Positions 1 to 8,229 are shown, counted from the first letter of the stretch. The stretch: DNA of 64,000 nucleotides from Devosia sp. (GCF_017307495.1 NZ_JAFKHE010000016.1:1-64000); one strand, 5' to 3'. The notes: a model not told the origin generated them from the letters alone. Made by a program: numbers and translations.

Positions 1-93
1 TTCCGCTTCAAGAACAGCTCCGCTCACGATCCCAAAACCACGAAGGAGAAAGCCAGAACCTTGACCATCAAACCCGACCCGAAACATACCTAG
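1..93 (+). CDS. istB: IstB-like transposition helper ATPase, C-terminal 30 residues (partial)
   Basis: Frame 1 is open from the first base to a TAG at 91-93 and encodes a short basic tail starting FRFKNSSAHD and ending PDPKHT. Such Lys/Thr-rich tails are typical of IstB proteins, which activate and target the IstA transposase. Only the C-terminus is in the window, so the ATPase motifs cannot be checked. The position directly before the IS21-like terminal repeats supports the call. Another small transposon protein cannot be excluded. Confidence 0.5.
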   Translation, partial: FRFKNSSAHDPKTTKEKARTLTIKPDPKHT

Positions 94-97
94 AGGC

Positions 98-143
98 GGG
101 TCACTTCTCGGTGGAAATCCCGGGTCAGTTCTCGGCGGAAATC
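98..143 (+). repeat. Two tandem 22-bp IS21 terminal repeats
   Basis: Bases 98-119 and 122-143 are direct repeats that differ at two positions. Each carries GGGTCA, TTCTCGG and GGAAATC. Multiple internal repeats near the tips are a known property of IS21-family ends, where they act as transposase binding sites. The second copy abuts the junction with the lactonase gene. Confidence 0.7.
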
Positions 144-965
144 AACACTGAGGGCCCTGCCTATTTTGGCGGTGGCCGATATCTTGTCTGGTCCGACATT
201 CCCAACAACCGAATGCTGCGGTTCGACGAAACGGATGGACGCGTCAGCGTCTTTCGCCAACCTTCCGGCAACTCCAATGGCAATACCGTGGACCGCCAGG
301 GTCGACTCGTAACCTGCGAGCACTCCGGCCGGCGCGTCAGCAGGACGGAGCATGATGGGACGATAACCGTTGTTGCCGATCGCTACGACGGCAAGCGGCT
401 GAACTCTCCCAACGACGTCGTGGTGAAATCCGACGGGTCGGTATGGTTCACCGATCCCAGTTATGGAATCGACTCCGACTATGAGGGGGACAAGGCCCAG
501 AGCGAGATCGGAGCCTGTTACGTCTATCGCGTTGACCCGGTCAGCGGGATTGTTGCAGCAGTGATCACAAGCATGATCCGTCCCAATGGCCTTGCCTTCT
601 CACCGGACGAGCGCCTGCTCTACGTGGCTGACACCTCCGGGCCGCACCAGGGCAAGAAACTCGCCGACATGTTGGTGTTTGACATAAGCGACGAAGGTCT
701 GCCCACCAACGGCAGAAGGTTTGCGGATAGAGCCGCCGGTGGGTTTGATGGCTTTCGTTTGGATACCGAAGGCCGAGTTTGGACAAGCGCCGGACGTAGC
801 GTTGAATGCTACCTTCCTGATGGCAACCTGATTGGCCGGATCGCCTTGCCAGAAACTGTGTCGAATTGCTGCTTCGGCGGCCCCAAGCGCAACGTGCTGT
901 ACATGACCGGCACCACATCGCTCTACAGCATCAGACTGATGGTCAACGGTGCCAAGACGTACTGA
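111..965 (+). pseudogene. SMP-30/gluconolactonase family protein, 5' end replaced by IS21 end
   Basis: Six-bladed beta-propeller sugar lactonase family (SMP-30/gluconolactonase/LRE), which opens aldonolactones to aldonic acids using a divalent metal. Family words present are EGPAYF (its Glu is the usual first metal ligand), SDIPNNR, LNSPNDVVV, FTDPSYGI and RPNGLAFSPDE. Homologues normally carry some 25-35 residues before the EGPA motif. Here the reading frame runs straight into the IS21 terminal repeat, so the only in-frame start is a GTG at 111 inside that repeat, and the first dozen residues are IS-encoded. The C-terminus looks complete (TGA at 963-965). It may be dead, or made as a chimera from an IS-borne promoter. 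The XylB-like dehydrogenase follows 74 bp later and would make its substrate. Confidence 0.8.
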
Positions 966-1039
966 TCTGAGGTTCGCCCGCAAATGCAGCGGGCACCAGG
1001 TCACCCTTCGACAATTCCTCGAAACAGGGGCTAGAACGA

Positions 1040-1807
1040 ATGTCAGATATTCAGGCGAAGTTTCCGAGCCTCATGGGACAAACGGTTGTTGTCACCGGCG
1101 GCGCCTCGGGAATCGGGGAGGCCTTTGTCCGCGCCTTCTTCGCACAGGGTTCCCGCGTCACTTTTCTCGATATTGACGCCAAAGCCGGTTCGGAGCTGGC
1201 ATCCGAACTGAATGCCGCAGGCGATGCGCGCGCCTTGTTCCTGAATTGCGACGTGACTGACATTCCGGCTCTCAGATCATGCATACGCAGGTCGGGAGAA
1301 GAGCTTGGCGCCGCCACGATCCTCATAAACAATGCTGCCAACGACAAGCGGGAGGAATTCGAGGAGGTAACCGTGGAGGATTTCGACTGGATGATGAACG
1401 TAAATGTTCGCCACCACCTGTTTGCAATCCAGGAAGTACTCCCTCAGATGCGGAAAGCGGGTTGGGGTTCCATCATCAACATGAGCTCGCCGACGTGGGT
1501 TGGTGGCGGCCCGGACATGCCGAACTATTCCATGGCCAAAGCTGCCGTTGTCGGCCTCACAAACTCAATGGCAAATCGGCTCGGTGGCGACTCGATACGT
1601 GTCAACGCGATCCTCCCGGGGTCTGTGATCACCGAGCGCCAACTCAGACTGTGGCACAGTCAGGAGTCATTTGATGAAGCCGTAAAGCGGCAGGCAATTC
1701 ACGAGCAATTGCTGCCGAAGCACGTTGCAGATCTGGCTCTCTTTCTCGCCGCCGATGAATCTCGCCTCATCAGCAAGCAGATGTTCTTCATAAACGGGGG
1801 ATCCTGA
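1040..1807 (+). CDS. SDR-family sugar dehydrogenase (XylB-like aldose 1-dehydrogenase)
   Basis: Classical short-chain dehydrogenase of 255 residues. It has the Rossmann motif TGGASGIG near residue 19, NNAAND at about 95 (NNAG region), a catalytic Ser in INMSSPTW, and YSMAK as the YxxxK pair at about 160. N-terminal FPSLMGQTVVVTGG and the NVRHHLF and LPGSVITERQ segments resemble NAD-dependent D-xylose dehydrogenase of the Caulobacter XylB type, which oxidises an aldose to its lactone. The start is ATG at 1040. It lies just downstream of the truncated lactonase, which would act next. Substrate (xylose, arabinose or another aldose) is inferred. Confidence 0.8.
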   Translation: MSDIQAKFPSLMGQTVVVTGGASGIGEAFVRAFFAQGSRVTFLDIDAKAGSELASELNAAGDARALFLNCDVTDIPALRSCIRRSGEELGAATILINNAANDKREEFEEVTVEDFDWMMNVNVRHHLFAIQEVLPQMRKAGWGSIINMSSPTWVGGGPDMPNYSMAKAAVVGLTNSMANRLGGDSIRVNAILPGSVITERQLRLWHSQESFDEAVKRQAIHEQLLPKHVADLALFLAADESRLISKQMFFINGGS

Positions 1808-1833
1808 TCGCACCCAAGAGCTATTGCGACTGC

Positions 1834-1890
1834 GTCTGACACATCCGACGTCATACCGGTTGACAGGCAATTGACTTCGCGGCATCAGAC
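1834..1890 (+). promoter_or_regulatory. Candidate promoter and operator of the FadR-type regulator gene
   Basis: The 119-bp gap before the regulator start holds GTCTGAC (1834-1840), ACATCCGACGTCAT (1841-1854) and CATCAGAC (1883-1890). A possible -35 TTGACA lies at 1860-1865, with a weak -10 CATCAG 17 bp further on. The word ACATCnGACGTCA recurs at 7974 upstream of the minus-strand operon, so it is a good candidate for the binding site of the regulator itself. The promoter call is weak; the shared operator word is stronger. Confidence 0.4.
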
Positions 1891-1926
1891 TTGCACTCGT
1901 TACAGAACGAACCTCTGGGGCTGCAT

Positions 1927-2700
1927 ATGCCGGAAAATGCGTCGTCACGGTTACTGGAGCCGCTCGGGCGCGGGTCCCTCGTCGATGACATTATTGAGCG
2001 GCTGACCAGCCTTATCATCGAAGGCGGGCTTCGACCGGGTGACCAGTTGTTCACCGAGCGTGAGCTTATGAGCAGGCTCGGCGTGGGCAGATCTTCCTTG
2101 CGTGAAGCGATTAAGACTCTCAGCGCTCTCGGAATACTTGACATACGCCACGGCACGGGAACTTTCATCAGCAGTGGCGGCACGTCGATGCTGACGAGGC
2201 CCCTCAAATGGGGCCTATTCCTTACTCAAACGAGCGTGCGCGATGTCATTGACGCGCGAGCTTCCATGGAAATATCGATGGCTCGTTGGGCGGCAGAGCG
2301 GGCGACGGACGCCGAGATTGCCGAAATCGGAGAGTTGCTGCAACGACTTGAAGAGAGCCAGGGCGACGCCACCCGCTACGTTGAATACGACCTGGCTTTT
2401 CACATGGCCATCGCTCGTGCGTCCCACAACGAGCTTTTCTCAAGTGTCCTTAATATGCTGCAGCACATACTGCGAGTCTGGATGGAGACAACCTTCGCGG
2501 AGAGAAGTGTTTCCAACAACTCGATGAAGCTGCATCGCAGGATATTCGCAGCTATCAAAGCCCGCGATCCCGTAGCCGCTGCGGAGGCAATGGCGATTCA
2601 TACGTCGGGGGGGCCATTGCTGGCCGCAGCCGAGCGTGCATATCCTGGCAAGACAACGCCGATAAGCGCCTTTGCCTATCCACAGAAGCCGTCTGCCTAA
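1927..2700 (+). CDS. FadR-subfamily GntR transcriptional regulator
   Basis: A 257-residue regulator. The N-terminal winged helix (about 15-85) reads LIIEGGLRPGDQLFTERELM, then LGVGRSSLREAIKTLSALG and the wing IRHGTGTFIS. The rest is an all-helical FCD ligand domain with conserved Asp/His positions (YVEYDLAFHMAIARASHN, HRRIFAAIKARDP). FadR-type regulators mostly sense organic acids or sugar acids. ATG at 1927 was preferred over an in-frame TTG at 1891, because the extra residues are not domain-like and the TTG would sit in the putative promoter. It is convergent with the catabolic operon on the other strand, which it probably controls. Confidence 0.88.
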   Translation: MPENASSRLLEPLGRGSLVDDIIERLTSLIIEGGLRPGDQLFTERELMSRLGVGRSSLREAIKTLSALGILDIRHGTGTFISSGGTSMLTRPLKWGLFLTQTSVRDVIDARASMEISMARWAAERATDAEIAEIGELLQRLEESQGDATRYVEYDLAFHMAIARASHNELFSSVLNMLQHILRVWMETTFAERSVSNNSMKLHRRIFAAIKARDPVAAAEAMAIHTSGGPLLAAAERAYPGKTTPISAFAYPQKPSA

Positions 2701-2707
2701 AAAGAAG

Positions 2708-2731
2708 CCCCCTAGCTCGCACTAGGGGGCC
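2708..2731. terminator. Bidirectional intrinsic terminator
   Basis: GCCCCCTAG (2708-2716), a 6-base loop and CTAGGGGGC (2723-2731) form a perfect 9-bp stem. Read on the minus strand it is followed by a T-rich run (complement of the A-rich 2699-2707), so it is a good terminator for the leftward operon. It sits between two convergent genes and could also stop the plus-strand regulator transcript, though no T tract follows on that side. Confidence 0.8.
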
Positions 2732-2753
2732 CAGGCTGGGAGGGAGGGTATCG

Positions 2754-3491
2754 CTAAGGCTTTGGAAACTCCTGAAACACTGTCAGCCCGATATCCACGT
2801 ACTTCTGCCGTTCGGCCGGGGTTAGCCCAACTGCGATACCCAGCGGGATCCCCGTGCCTTGGAGCTGTTGGGCGACATGCTGCATGCAGGCTTCAACGCT
2901 GCGCAGTGGGAAATGGGGATGGGCATCGAGACTAAGCTGCAAGTCGTTGGGCCCAAACGAGACATAGTGCACGCCTGACTTCGCCAGTAGGCGAGCGTTG
3001 ATGATGGCGTCGACAGACTCGAGCTGCAATCCGAGCACACCCGTGTCATTCCACCAGTCTGCGTAAGACCGCGTGTTGAATTTATGTCGTCCCATGCCAT
3101 ACCGGGTACCGCCGCCGAAGCTGCGACGCCCCATGGGCGGATAGTAGAAGTAGTCGAGCGCTTCTTGCACGTCCTCCTCCCGTACTGTTTCCGGCACCAG
3201 GATCGACGCAGGCCCAAAGTCGCAGAACCTGCCTACAAGATGTGCCTGACGCGTGTGCGGAATGCGGACCTCGACCGGATACCCCAGTTTCTCAGCAGCC
3301 GAGCAGAATTCCCACAACTGGTGATCTGTATAGGGGACGTGCTGCGTGTCGATATAGATCAGGTCGTAGTCGCCTTTGCCCAAGGCCGAGACCAGTTCAT
3401 AGCTCTCCATCTGCAGGCTGGTCCTGAGTGCGATAACCTGATCACCGCTTGCAAGTCGCGACCTGAGCGACCGAGTGGCTTGCTCCGTCAT
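2754..3491 (-). CDS. HpcH/HpaI-family aldolase
   Basis: A 245-residue (beta/alpha)8 class II aldolase of the HpcH/HpaI/citrate-lyase-beta superfamily, which cleaves 2-keto-3-deoxy acids to pyruvate plus an aldehyde. Visible family elements are YDLIYIDTQH near residue 43, RIPHTRQAHL, a VPETVREEDV strand, GRRSFGGG, the metal-ligand Glu in LQLESVDAI and the Asp in FGPNDLQLSL. It is the last gene of the leftward operon, with its start overlapping the stop of the upstream dehydrogenase (ATGA at 3488-3491). It likely performs the final carbon-carbon cleavage of the sugar-acid route. The exact substrate is unknown. Confidence 0.85.
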   Translation of the reverse strand: MTEQATRSLRSRLASGDQVIALRTSLQMESYELVSALGKGDYDLIYIDTQHVPYTDHQLWEFCSAAEKLGYPVEVRIPHTRQAHLVGRFCDFGPASILVPETVREEDVQEALDYFYYPPMGRRSFGGGTRYGMGRHKFNTRSYADWWNDTGVLGLQLESVDAIINARLLAKSGVHYVSFGPNDLQLSLDAHPHFPLRSVEACMQHVAQQLQGTGIPLGIAVGLTPAERQKYVDIGLTVFQEFPKP

Positions 3492-4483
3492 TTCCGAATC
3501 TCCGATGCGGGGGTAGCCGTCGGGCGACCCGGCCAGACCGTAGGATTGATGAGCCAGGTCGGGCGTTCTCCCCTGGTGAGCTGCTCGATCTGGTCAACGA
3601 CGCCGGTTGAGGAGCGAAGACTTGCCTCGACCGTCGCCGACGCGAGGTGTGAAGTGACCACGACGTTTTCAAATTGGAAAAGCGGGTTTTCAGGCGACGG
3701 AGGTTCGGGGTCGAATACGTCGATCCCCGCCCCGAACAGATGCCCCTCTGACAGAACTTTGCAGAGGGCATGTTCGTCGACGACTTCACCTCGGCTGGTG
3801 TTAATCAGAATGGCGCCCGGCTTCATCAGCCTCAACTGCGCCTCGCCAATCATGCGGTAGGACTGAGGGTCGAGCCGTGAATGAGCCGTGACAACGTCGG
3901 CCTCCCTGAGCAAAGACTCGAGCGAATGAACGCGCCGGTAGGACTTCGGCAAGTCGAGGCCATCGGGCAAGAACGGATCAAAGTAGACCACGTCCATCTT
4001 TATCCCGGCCCCACACATCTCGGCGACGCGTTGCCCGATCCGACCAAACCCAATGACGCCCAATGTTCGTCCAAACAGCTCAAAGCCACGGCATTTCGAG
4101 CCCGCCCAGTCACCATTGTTATGTAGGGCACGATCAGACCGTGAGATGCCTTTCGCCACTGCGAACATGAGACCGACCGCGTGCTCTGCGGTCCCCTCTG
4201 TCGGGCCATTGGGAGTATTTGCTGCGAGCACCCCGCGCGCTGAAGCAGCAGGTACGTTGACCTTGTCGTAGCCAATGCCGTGTCGAACGACCATCTTCAG
4301 ATGTGGCCCGGCGATGTCCATGAAGCTGTCATCAACGGTGCTCGAGCCAATAATAGCTACCTCGGAGTTCGGCAGGAGTCGGTGGTCACAAGCTGACACC
4401 TCCACCACATCTGCGAAGGCCTTGAGCCGAGCAAGTTGCGTCGGATGCAGCGACAGCTCCACCCACACTTTTGGGCGCCTCAT
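3488..4483 (-). CDS. D-isomer-specific 2-hydroxyacid dehydrogenase
   Basis: NAD-dependent dehydrogenase of 331 residues in the D-2-hydroxyacid (phosphoglycerate/glyoxylate reductase) family. Rossmann motif LGVIGFGRIGQRVAE, the substrate/NAD segment PNGPTEGTAEHAVG, the catalytic Arg region NTSRGEVVDEHAL, the Glu in DVFDPEPP and a late His (VTSHLASAT) are all present. The start is ATG 4483, which overlaps the stop of the gene before it (ATGA, 4480-4483). The longer open frame upstream is not protein-like. It probably interconverts a 2-keto acid and a D-2-hydroxyacid in the same pathway as its operon partners. Confidence 0.87.
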   Translation of the reverse strand: MRRPKVWVELSLHPTQLARLKAFADVVEVSACDHRLLPNSEVAIIGSSTVDDSFMDIAGPHLKMVVRHGIGYDKVNVPAASARGVLAANTPNGPTEGTAEHAVGLMFAVAKGISRSDRALHNNGDWAGSKCRGFELFGRTLGVIGFGRIGQRVAEMCGAGIKMDVVYFDPFLPDGLDLPKSYRRVHSLESLLREADVVTAHSRLDPQSYRMIGEAQLRLMKPGAILINTSRGEVVDEHALCKVLSEGHLFGAGIDVFDPEPPSPENPLFQFENVVVTSHLASATVEASLRSSTGVVDQIEQLTRGERPTWLINPTVWPGRPTATPASEIRK

Positions 4484-5400
4484 TTGGCACCTGCAGCGGA
4501 AGTCGTAGCGGCCCCACCAACCTCGATGTTGGCGAGATTCTCGATTGCCTTGATGAGCGCATGATTGCCATCGCCGCCGAGCCCTCGGGCCTCGAGCGTC
4601 GCGTACAGATTGGCAATAAGGCTTGAGGCGATAAGCGGAATATTGAGCTCTCGGCCCGCTTCGAGGATAAGCCTGAGGTCTTTTTGCTGCAGAGCGATCG
4701 AGAAGCCGGGTCGCCAATCCCGCGCCAGGATCTGTGGACCGCGGTTGGTGAACATCCAGCTTCCTCCGGCCCCCTGGCTGACGGCGTCAAACGCTTTCTG
4801 CAAATCGACGCCGCTGGCCTGTGCGAGCAGCAGTGCCTCTGACATCGCCAACGCGTTGCCGACAACGAGCACTTGATTGACTAGCTTGACTGTCTGTCCG
4901 GCACCAATCGGACCAACATGAGTCGTTGCCTTCCCCATCGCGGCGAACACAGGTCGAGCTCTCTCGACCTGCTCCGCAAGGCCGCCCACCATAATGCTCA
5001 ATGTGCCGTTCTTCGCCCCTTCGCTGCCTCCGCTTACCGGAGCGTCGAGCATCGCCACGCCCCCTACGGCCAAACGGGCTGCAATCTCGCGCGTAACTTT
5101 GGGGCTGATACTGCTGCAATCGATGACAAGAGAACCGGGCCTGGCGCCCGCCAGTACGCCATGCTCGCCAAGGATGACCGCCTCTACGTCTGCAGTGTCG
5201 CTAACGCACACAATGACGACATCGCATTGTCTTGCGAGTTCAGCTGGGCTGCTGGCAACGATAGCGCCTGCACTGCGCAGCATCTCGGCGGGCGGCGCAG
5301 AGCGGTTCCAAACATGCAGTGAGAATCCTGCTTTCAGCAGGTTTGCGGCCATACCTCGGCCCATCGTTCCGAGGCCAATGAAGCCTATCTGATCCGGCAT
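4480..5400 (-). CDS. Beta-hydroxyacid dehydrogenase (3-HIBADH / tartronate-semialdehyde reductase family)
   Basis: A 306-residue NAD(P)-binding 6-phosphogluconate-like enzyme. It has the N-terminal GFIGLGTMGRGMAANLLKAG, substrate-binding DAPVSGGSEGAKNGTLSIMV, the catalytic Lys region GAGQTVKLVNQVLV, and the late KDLRLILEAGRELNIPLI motif. Relatives are 3-hydroxyisobutyrate dehydrogenase and GarR-type 2-hydroxy-3-oxopropionate reductase. In a sugar-acid operon the GarR-like role, reducing a semialdehyde formed by the aldolase, is the more likely, but this is inference. Translationally coupled to the following dehydrogenase gene. Confidence 0.87.
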   Translation of the reverse strand: MPDQIGFIGLGTMGRGMAANLLKAGFSLHVWNRSAPPAEMLRSAGAIVASSPAELARQCDVVIVCVSDTADVEAVILGEHGVLAGARPGSLVIDCSSISPKVTREIAARLAVGGVAMLDAPVSGGSEGAKNGTLSIMVGGLAEQVERARPVFAAMGKATTHVGPIGAGQTVKLVNQVLVVGNALAMSEALLLAQASGVDLQKAFDAVSQGAGGSWMFTNRGPQILARDWRPGFSIALQQKDLRLILEAGRELNIPLIASSLIANLYATLEARGLGGDGNHALIKAIENLANIEVGGAATTSAAGAK

Positions 5401-5453
5401 TTATGAATTCGCTTTCTTGTGTTTGTGGCAGCGACCACTTCGGGTTGCGGCGG

Positions 5454-6443
5454 TCATGTTGTGCCGAACTGCGCCCATCGCGCTTGCAGCAGCGTGACCG
5501 CTTCGGCGGGCAGTGGTCCCTTTTCGATGGAGCGGGCGGCGGCCTCCAGCTGGTCGAGGTCAGACAGGCCCAGCACAGCGCTGGATATCGCATCGTTGCT
5601 GATGGCAAAGCGTATGGCCGCTTCGATCAGGCTGTCGGCGAACCCCTCTTCGACGAGAAAGATCAACCGCTGCGAAAGACGCACGTCGGCGTCATAACTT
5701 TCTCCGGACGAGATCGGCTCTACCTCGGCGGTCGCATGGGAGTGGCGTTTCAGTTGCCCGGATAGCGCACCGCCGGCGAGGACTCTGATCGCCAGCACGC
5801 CGATGCCGTTCTTCGCCGCTTTCGCGATCAGTTGCCGGTGGTCAGGAAACGGAAATCCGGGAGGGGCCGGCAGACCGGCTGTCGGGTTGAGGAGGTTGTA
5901 GCAAACCTGGATGCCGTGCATCTCGGCTTCTGCGCAGCGGTGAACCGCGGCAACGTCACCGAGACCATTGATACCCCAGTAGCGCACCTTGCCCTTGTCC
6001 CGCAGCCGGGCAAAGACGGTGATGACCTCAGCCACTTCCTCGACGCTTAGCCACTGGCTGTCAGTCGCGAATTCCCCCGAAACAAAATTATGAACCTGGA
6101 TTAGGTCGACCGCATCGCGACCAAGGCGACGAAGGCTGGCTTCGACATGGCGAGTGACTGAGTTTTCGATGTCACGACGGTCCTCCGCCGCCAACTTGAT
6201 CTTAGTGCCGATCACCACGTCGGCGCCGGTCTCCCGCACCGCAAGTCCGAGATTTGCTTCCGATGAGCCGGCGCCATAGCTGGCTGCGGTGTCAAAGTAG
6301 GTTACGCCAAGATCGACCGCGCGGGCGACGGCACGAAGCATGTCGGAAGGATCCCCTTTGACCAGAAGGCCGCCTACCGCTCCACACCCGAAACCTAGTG
6401 CCGAGACCTTCAGATCGGACTTTCCGAACGGCCTTACCTGCAT
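5454..6443 (-). CDS. Aldo/keto reductase (aldose/L-fucose dehydrogenase-like)
   Basis: A 329-residue aldo/keto reductase of the COG0667 type. N-terminal FGKSDLKVSALGFGCGAVGG, the catalytic Asp/Tyr segment TYFDTAASYGAGSSE (Tyr in SYG), the Lys in IGTKIKLA and the His in DLIQVHNF form the tetrad. Some members oxidise sugars such as L-fucose or D-arabinose to lactones, which would fit the adjacent lactonase-like amidohydrolase. ATG 6443 is preceded by a GGGAGG-type ribosome site; the longer frame to 6692 lies inside the neighbouring gene. Only 4 bp separate it from that gene. Confidence 0.85.
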   Translation of the reverse strand: MQVRPFGKSDLKVSALGFGCGAVGGLLVKGDPSDMLRAVARAVDLGVTYFDTAASYGAGSSEANLGLAVRETGADVVIGTKIKLAAEDRRDIENSVTRHVEASLRRLGRDAVDLIQVHNFVSGEFATDSQWLSVEEVAEVITVFARLRDKGKVRYWGINGLGDVAAVHRCAEAEMHGIQVCYNLLNPTAGLPAPPGFPFPDHRQLIAKAAKNGIGVLAIRVLAGGALSGQLKRHSHATAEVEPISSGESYDADVRLSQRLIFLVEEGFADSLIEAAIRFAISNDAISSAVLGLSDLDQLEAAARSIEKGPLPAEAVTLLQARWAQFGTT

Positions 6444-6447
6444 GTCC

Positions 6448-7368
6448 CTAATCCCTCCCGGGACTGCTGGAGGAGACACTGTGGTCGCGTTGACCCGAGG
6501 GTTGCGTTGTTGGAACCGGCGACTGCTCGCCGAACTGCCATAGTCGTTTCGCGGTGCCGCCCAAGATCCATCCCAAGTCGTCTCGAGACAGTTGTGTGGC
6601 CTCGTGGCGCAGGAACGCGAGCGCCCGGCCATAGGTTGTGTGTTCGCGACAAAGCGGCCAGTCGCTTCCCCACATGATGCGCGACGCACCAAAGAGCACC
6701 AGCACCTCCCGAAGAACTTCGATCTGGTCGCGCCATGGGTACGGCTCCGTGGAGTTAGCCCACATGTGTCCCGTCTTCAGAAAGACACGCGGATTGTCGG
6801 CCAATGCCGCCAAGGAGTGCCTGTGCTCGGCATTCCGGAGATCGCAGTCGGCAAAATGGTCGATCACCACGTCGACATCGGGATGCCGGCTCAGAATGTC
6901 GACGAGTTCCGGCAGTCGCTCGGCCTTAGCCAGCAGCACAACCGGAACGCCGAGCTCGGCTGCGCGGCCGAAAAATGGGTCCATCAGCGGCCGGCGGAAC
7001 CAGTCGCCACGCGGGCCCGGCTCGGGGCTGATGCGAACGCCGTGAAGGCCCCGTTCCTTGGTCCAGTAGTTCAGGTGCTCAGGAGCGGCCGGATCTTCCG
7101 GATTGACCCTGCACACGCCGGCGAATTTTGCAGGTGCTGCGGCAACCGCTCGCGCAACGTATTCATTGTGCCACCTGTAGCCAATGTACTGGACGAGCAC
7201 CGTTGCCGCGATTGCCTCCACGCTCATATCTTCGAGCAAGGACGCAGGCGTGGCATCATAGGTCGGTGTAGCTGCGGCGTCTGGCGACCACGGAAATTCC
7301 GGGTCGTTGATCCAGACGTGCGCATGCGAGTCGACGATCGATAGGCCTGGAACTGCCATCGGTTTCAC
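6448..7368 (-). CDS. Amidohydrolase 2 family protein, lactonase-like
   Basis: A 306-residue TIM-barrel hydrolase of the amidohydrolase-2 / COG3618 group, which includes L-fuconolactonase and 2-pyrone-4,6-dicarboxylate lactonase. Metal and catalytic positions seen are the DSHAHVWI motif near the N-terminus, VVIDHFADCD in mid-protein, FLKTGHMW, and the C-terminal IMWGSDWP motif with the conserved Asp. Family knowledge and the neighbouring aldo/keto reductase suggest lactone hydrolysis after sugar oxidation. The last 30 residues are Ser/Pro-rich and family-atypical. This intact enzyme could compensate for the IS-truncated SMP-30 lactonase, but that is inference. Confidence 0.83.
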   Translation of the reverse strand: MKPMAVPGLSIVDSHAHVWINDPEFPWSPDAAATPTYDATPASLLEDMSVEAIAATVLVQYIGYRWHNEYVARAVAAAPAKFAGVCRVNPEDPAAPEHLNYWTKERGLHGVRISPEPGPRGDWFRRPLMDPFFGRAAELGVPVVLLAKAERLPELVDILSRHPDVDVVIDHFADCDLRNAEHRHSLAALADNPRVFLKTGHMWANSTEPYPWRDQIEVLREVLVLFGASRIMWGSDWPLCREHTTYGRALAFLRHEATQLSRDDLGWILGGTAKRLWQFGEQSPVPTTQPSGQRDHSVSSSSPGRD

Positions 7369-7392
7369 TTCGCGTGGTCCAAATGCACTGGC

Positions 7393-7935
7393 TTATTCGG
7401 ACCAGCCCGACCAGGGGTGCGGGCGACCGCCGTCTGTAAAGGCAAGCACGATTACTATTTCGTCGGCTTTGGGGGAGCCAGGGACCTTCACTTCGATGCA
7501 ATCGAAGTGAGTACCAAGACCAGAATTGTCCCGGAACGACACTGGCACATCAATCGGCGTACCTGGACCGGCGACCTTCTTGGTCGAAGGGATGCCCGCC
7601 TTACCGCCACCGATCGCCTCGCGGACCGACTTCCCAAACTCTTTGTGGATCAGGATGGCGGCGTGTTCGAGTTCGCCATCGACGCCGACTATGGCTGCTT
7701 TGCCGTAGTTTTCGACATTGGCGCCTTTCAGGTAGGGGAGAGCCTCCTTCGCCAGAATCTCTCCAAGCTCGTACCCCATTCCGGAATACTGCTGCAGGTT
7801 GCTCGAAGAGTTTTTCCCCAGCGACGGATTGGTTATCACTGCAGCCGCTGCCACCCTGCGCACCCTCTTTTCAGCTTTCCTCCCCCCTTCGAAAAGCACG
7901 TCTTCAACTACGGTCACGATGCGACGAATTTCCAT
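7393..7935 (-). CDS. AA_synth (DUF1185) family protein
   Basis: A 180-residue protein of the so-called amino-acid-synthesis family (DUF1185). It begins MEIRRIVTVVEDVLFEGGR and has VITNPSLGKN, a conserved EYGKAA-like segment (NVENYGKAAIVGVDGELEHA), HKEFGKSVREAIGGGKAGIP and a C-terminal HFDCIEVKVPGSPKADEIVI. Molecular function of the family is poorly defined; members are often next to amidohydrolases and oxidoreductases of organic-acid catabolism, as here. It is the first gene of the leftward operon, so its upstream region should carry the operon promoter. Confidence 0.8.
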   Translation of the reverse strand: MEIRRIVTVVEDVLFEGGRKAEKRVRRVAAAAVITNPSLGKNSSSNLQQYSGMGYELGEILAKEALPYLKGANVENYGKAAIVGVDGELEHAAILIHKEFGKSVREAIGGGKAGIPSTKKVAGPGTPIDVPVSFRDNSGLGTHFDCIEVKVPGSPKADEIVIVLAFTDGGRPHPWSGWSE

Positions 7936-7963
7936 TCTAAACCCCTACTGCGGTCCATTCACG

Positions 7964-8000
7964 GTGACATCGGACATCAGACGTCACAACATCAGACGCT
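7964..8000 (-). promoter_or_regulatory. Candidate operator region upstream of the catabolic operon
   Basis: About 30-65 bp upstream of the first operon gene lie two copies of ACATCAGACG (7974-7983 and 7989-7998), offset by 15 bp. The first continues as ACATCAGACGTCAC. GTGAC (7964-7968) and GTCAC (7983-7987) form an inverted pair around it. ACATCnGACGTCA is also found at 1841 before the FadR-type regulator gene. Shared words upstream of a regulator and a neighbouring operon suggest one binding protein, most simply that regulator. Confidence 0.45.
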
Positions 8001-8229
8001 ACATCGCTTTAGCTGTGGTGTAAAGGGTGATTGGCTCCTCAAAGCCAGGTATCCCCGCTCAACCGCGCCTGGCCCAGCTGCTCAACCCTTTGTTGAGCAG
8101 GGTTTGTGCTGCGCCTGGCCTGCCAGGTGTCGGGATCGTGCCGATTCGCCTTCGGCGCCGACCGCAGCAAATGCTGTCGGGATGCTTGATCGTGATGACC
8201 AAGACATAACCGGTTAGCGTAGGGCCATG

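Larger units (their letters stand above)
1..147 (+). mobile_element. Right end of an IS21-family insertion sequence
   Basis: The first 147 bases look like the distal end of an IS21-type element: the tail of a helper-ATPase gene, then two terminal repeats, then the dinucleotide CA at 146-147, where IS21-family elements usually end (TG...CA). Host sequence resumes at about 148. The rest of the element lies outside the window. Family assignment rests on the repeat words (GGGTCA, TTCTCGG, GGAAATC) and on the gene tail, not on a database match. Confidence 0.65.
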
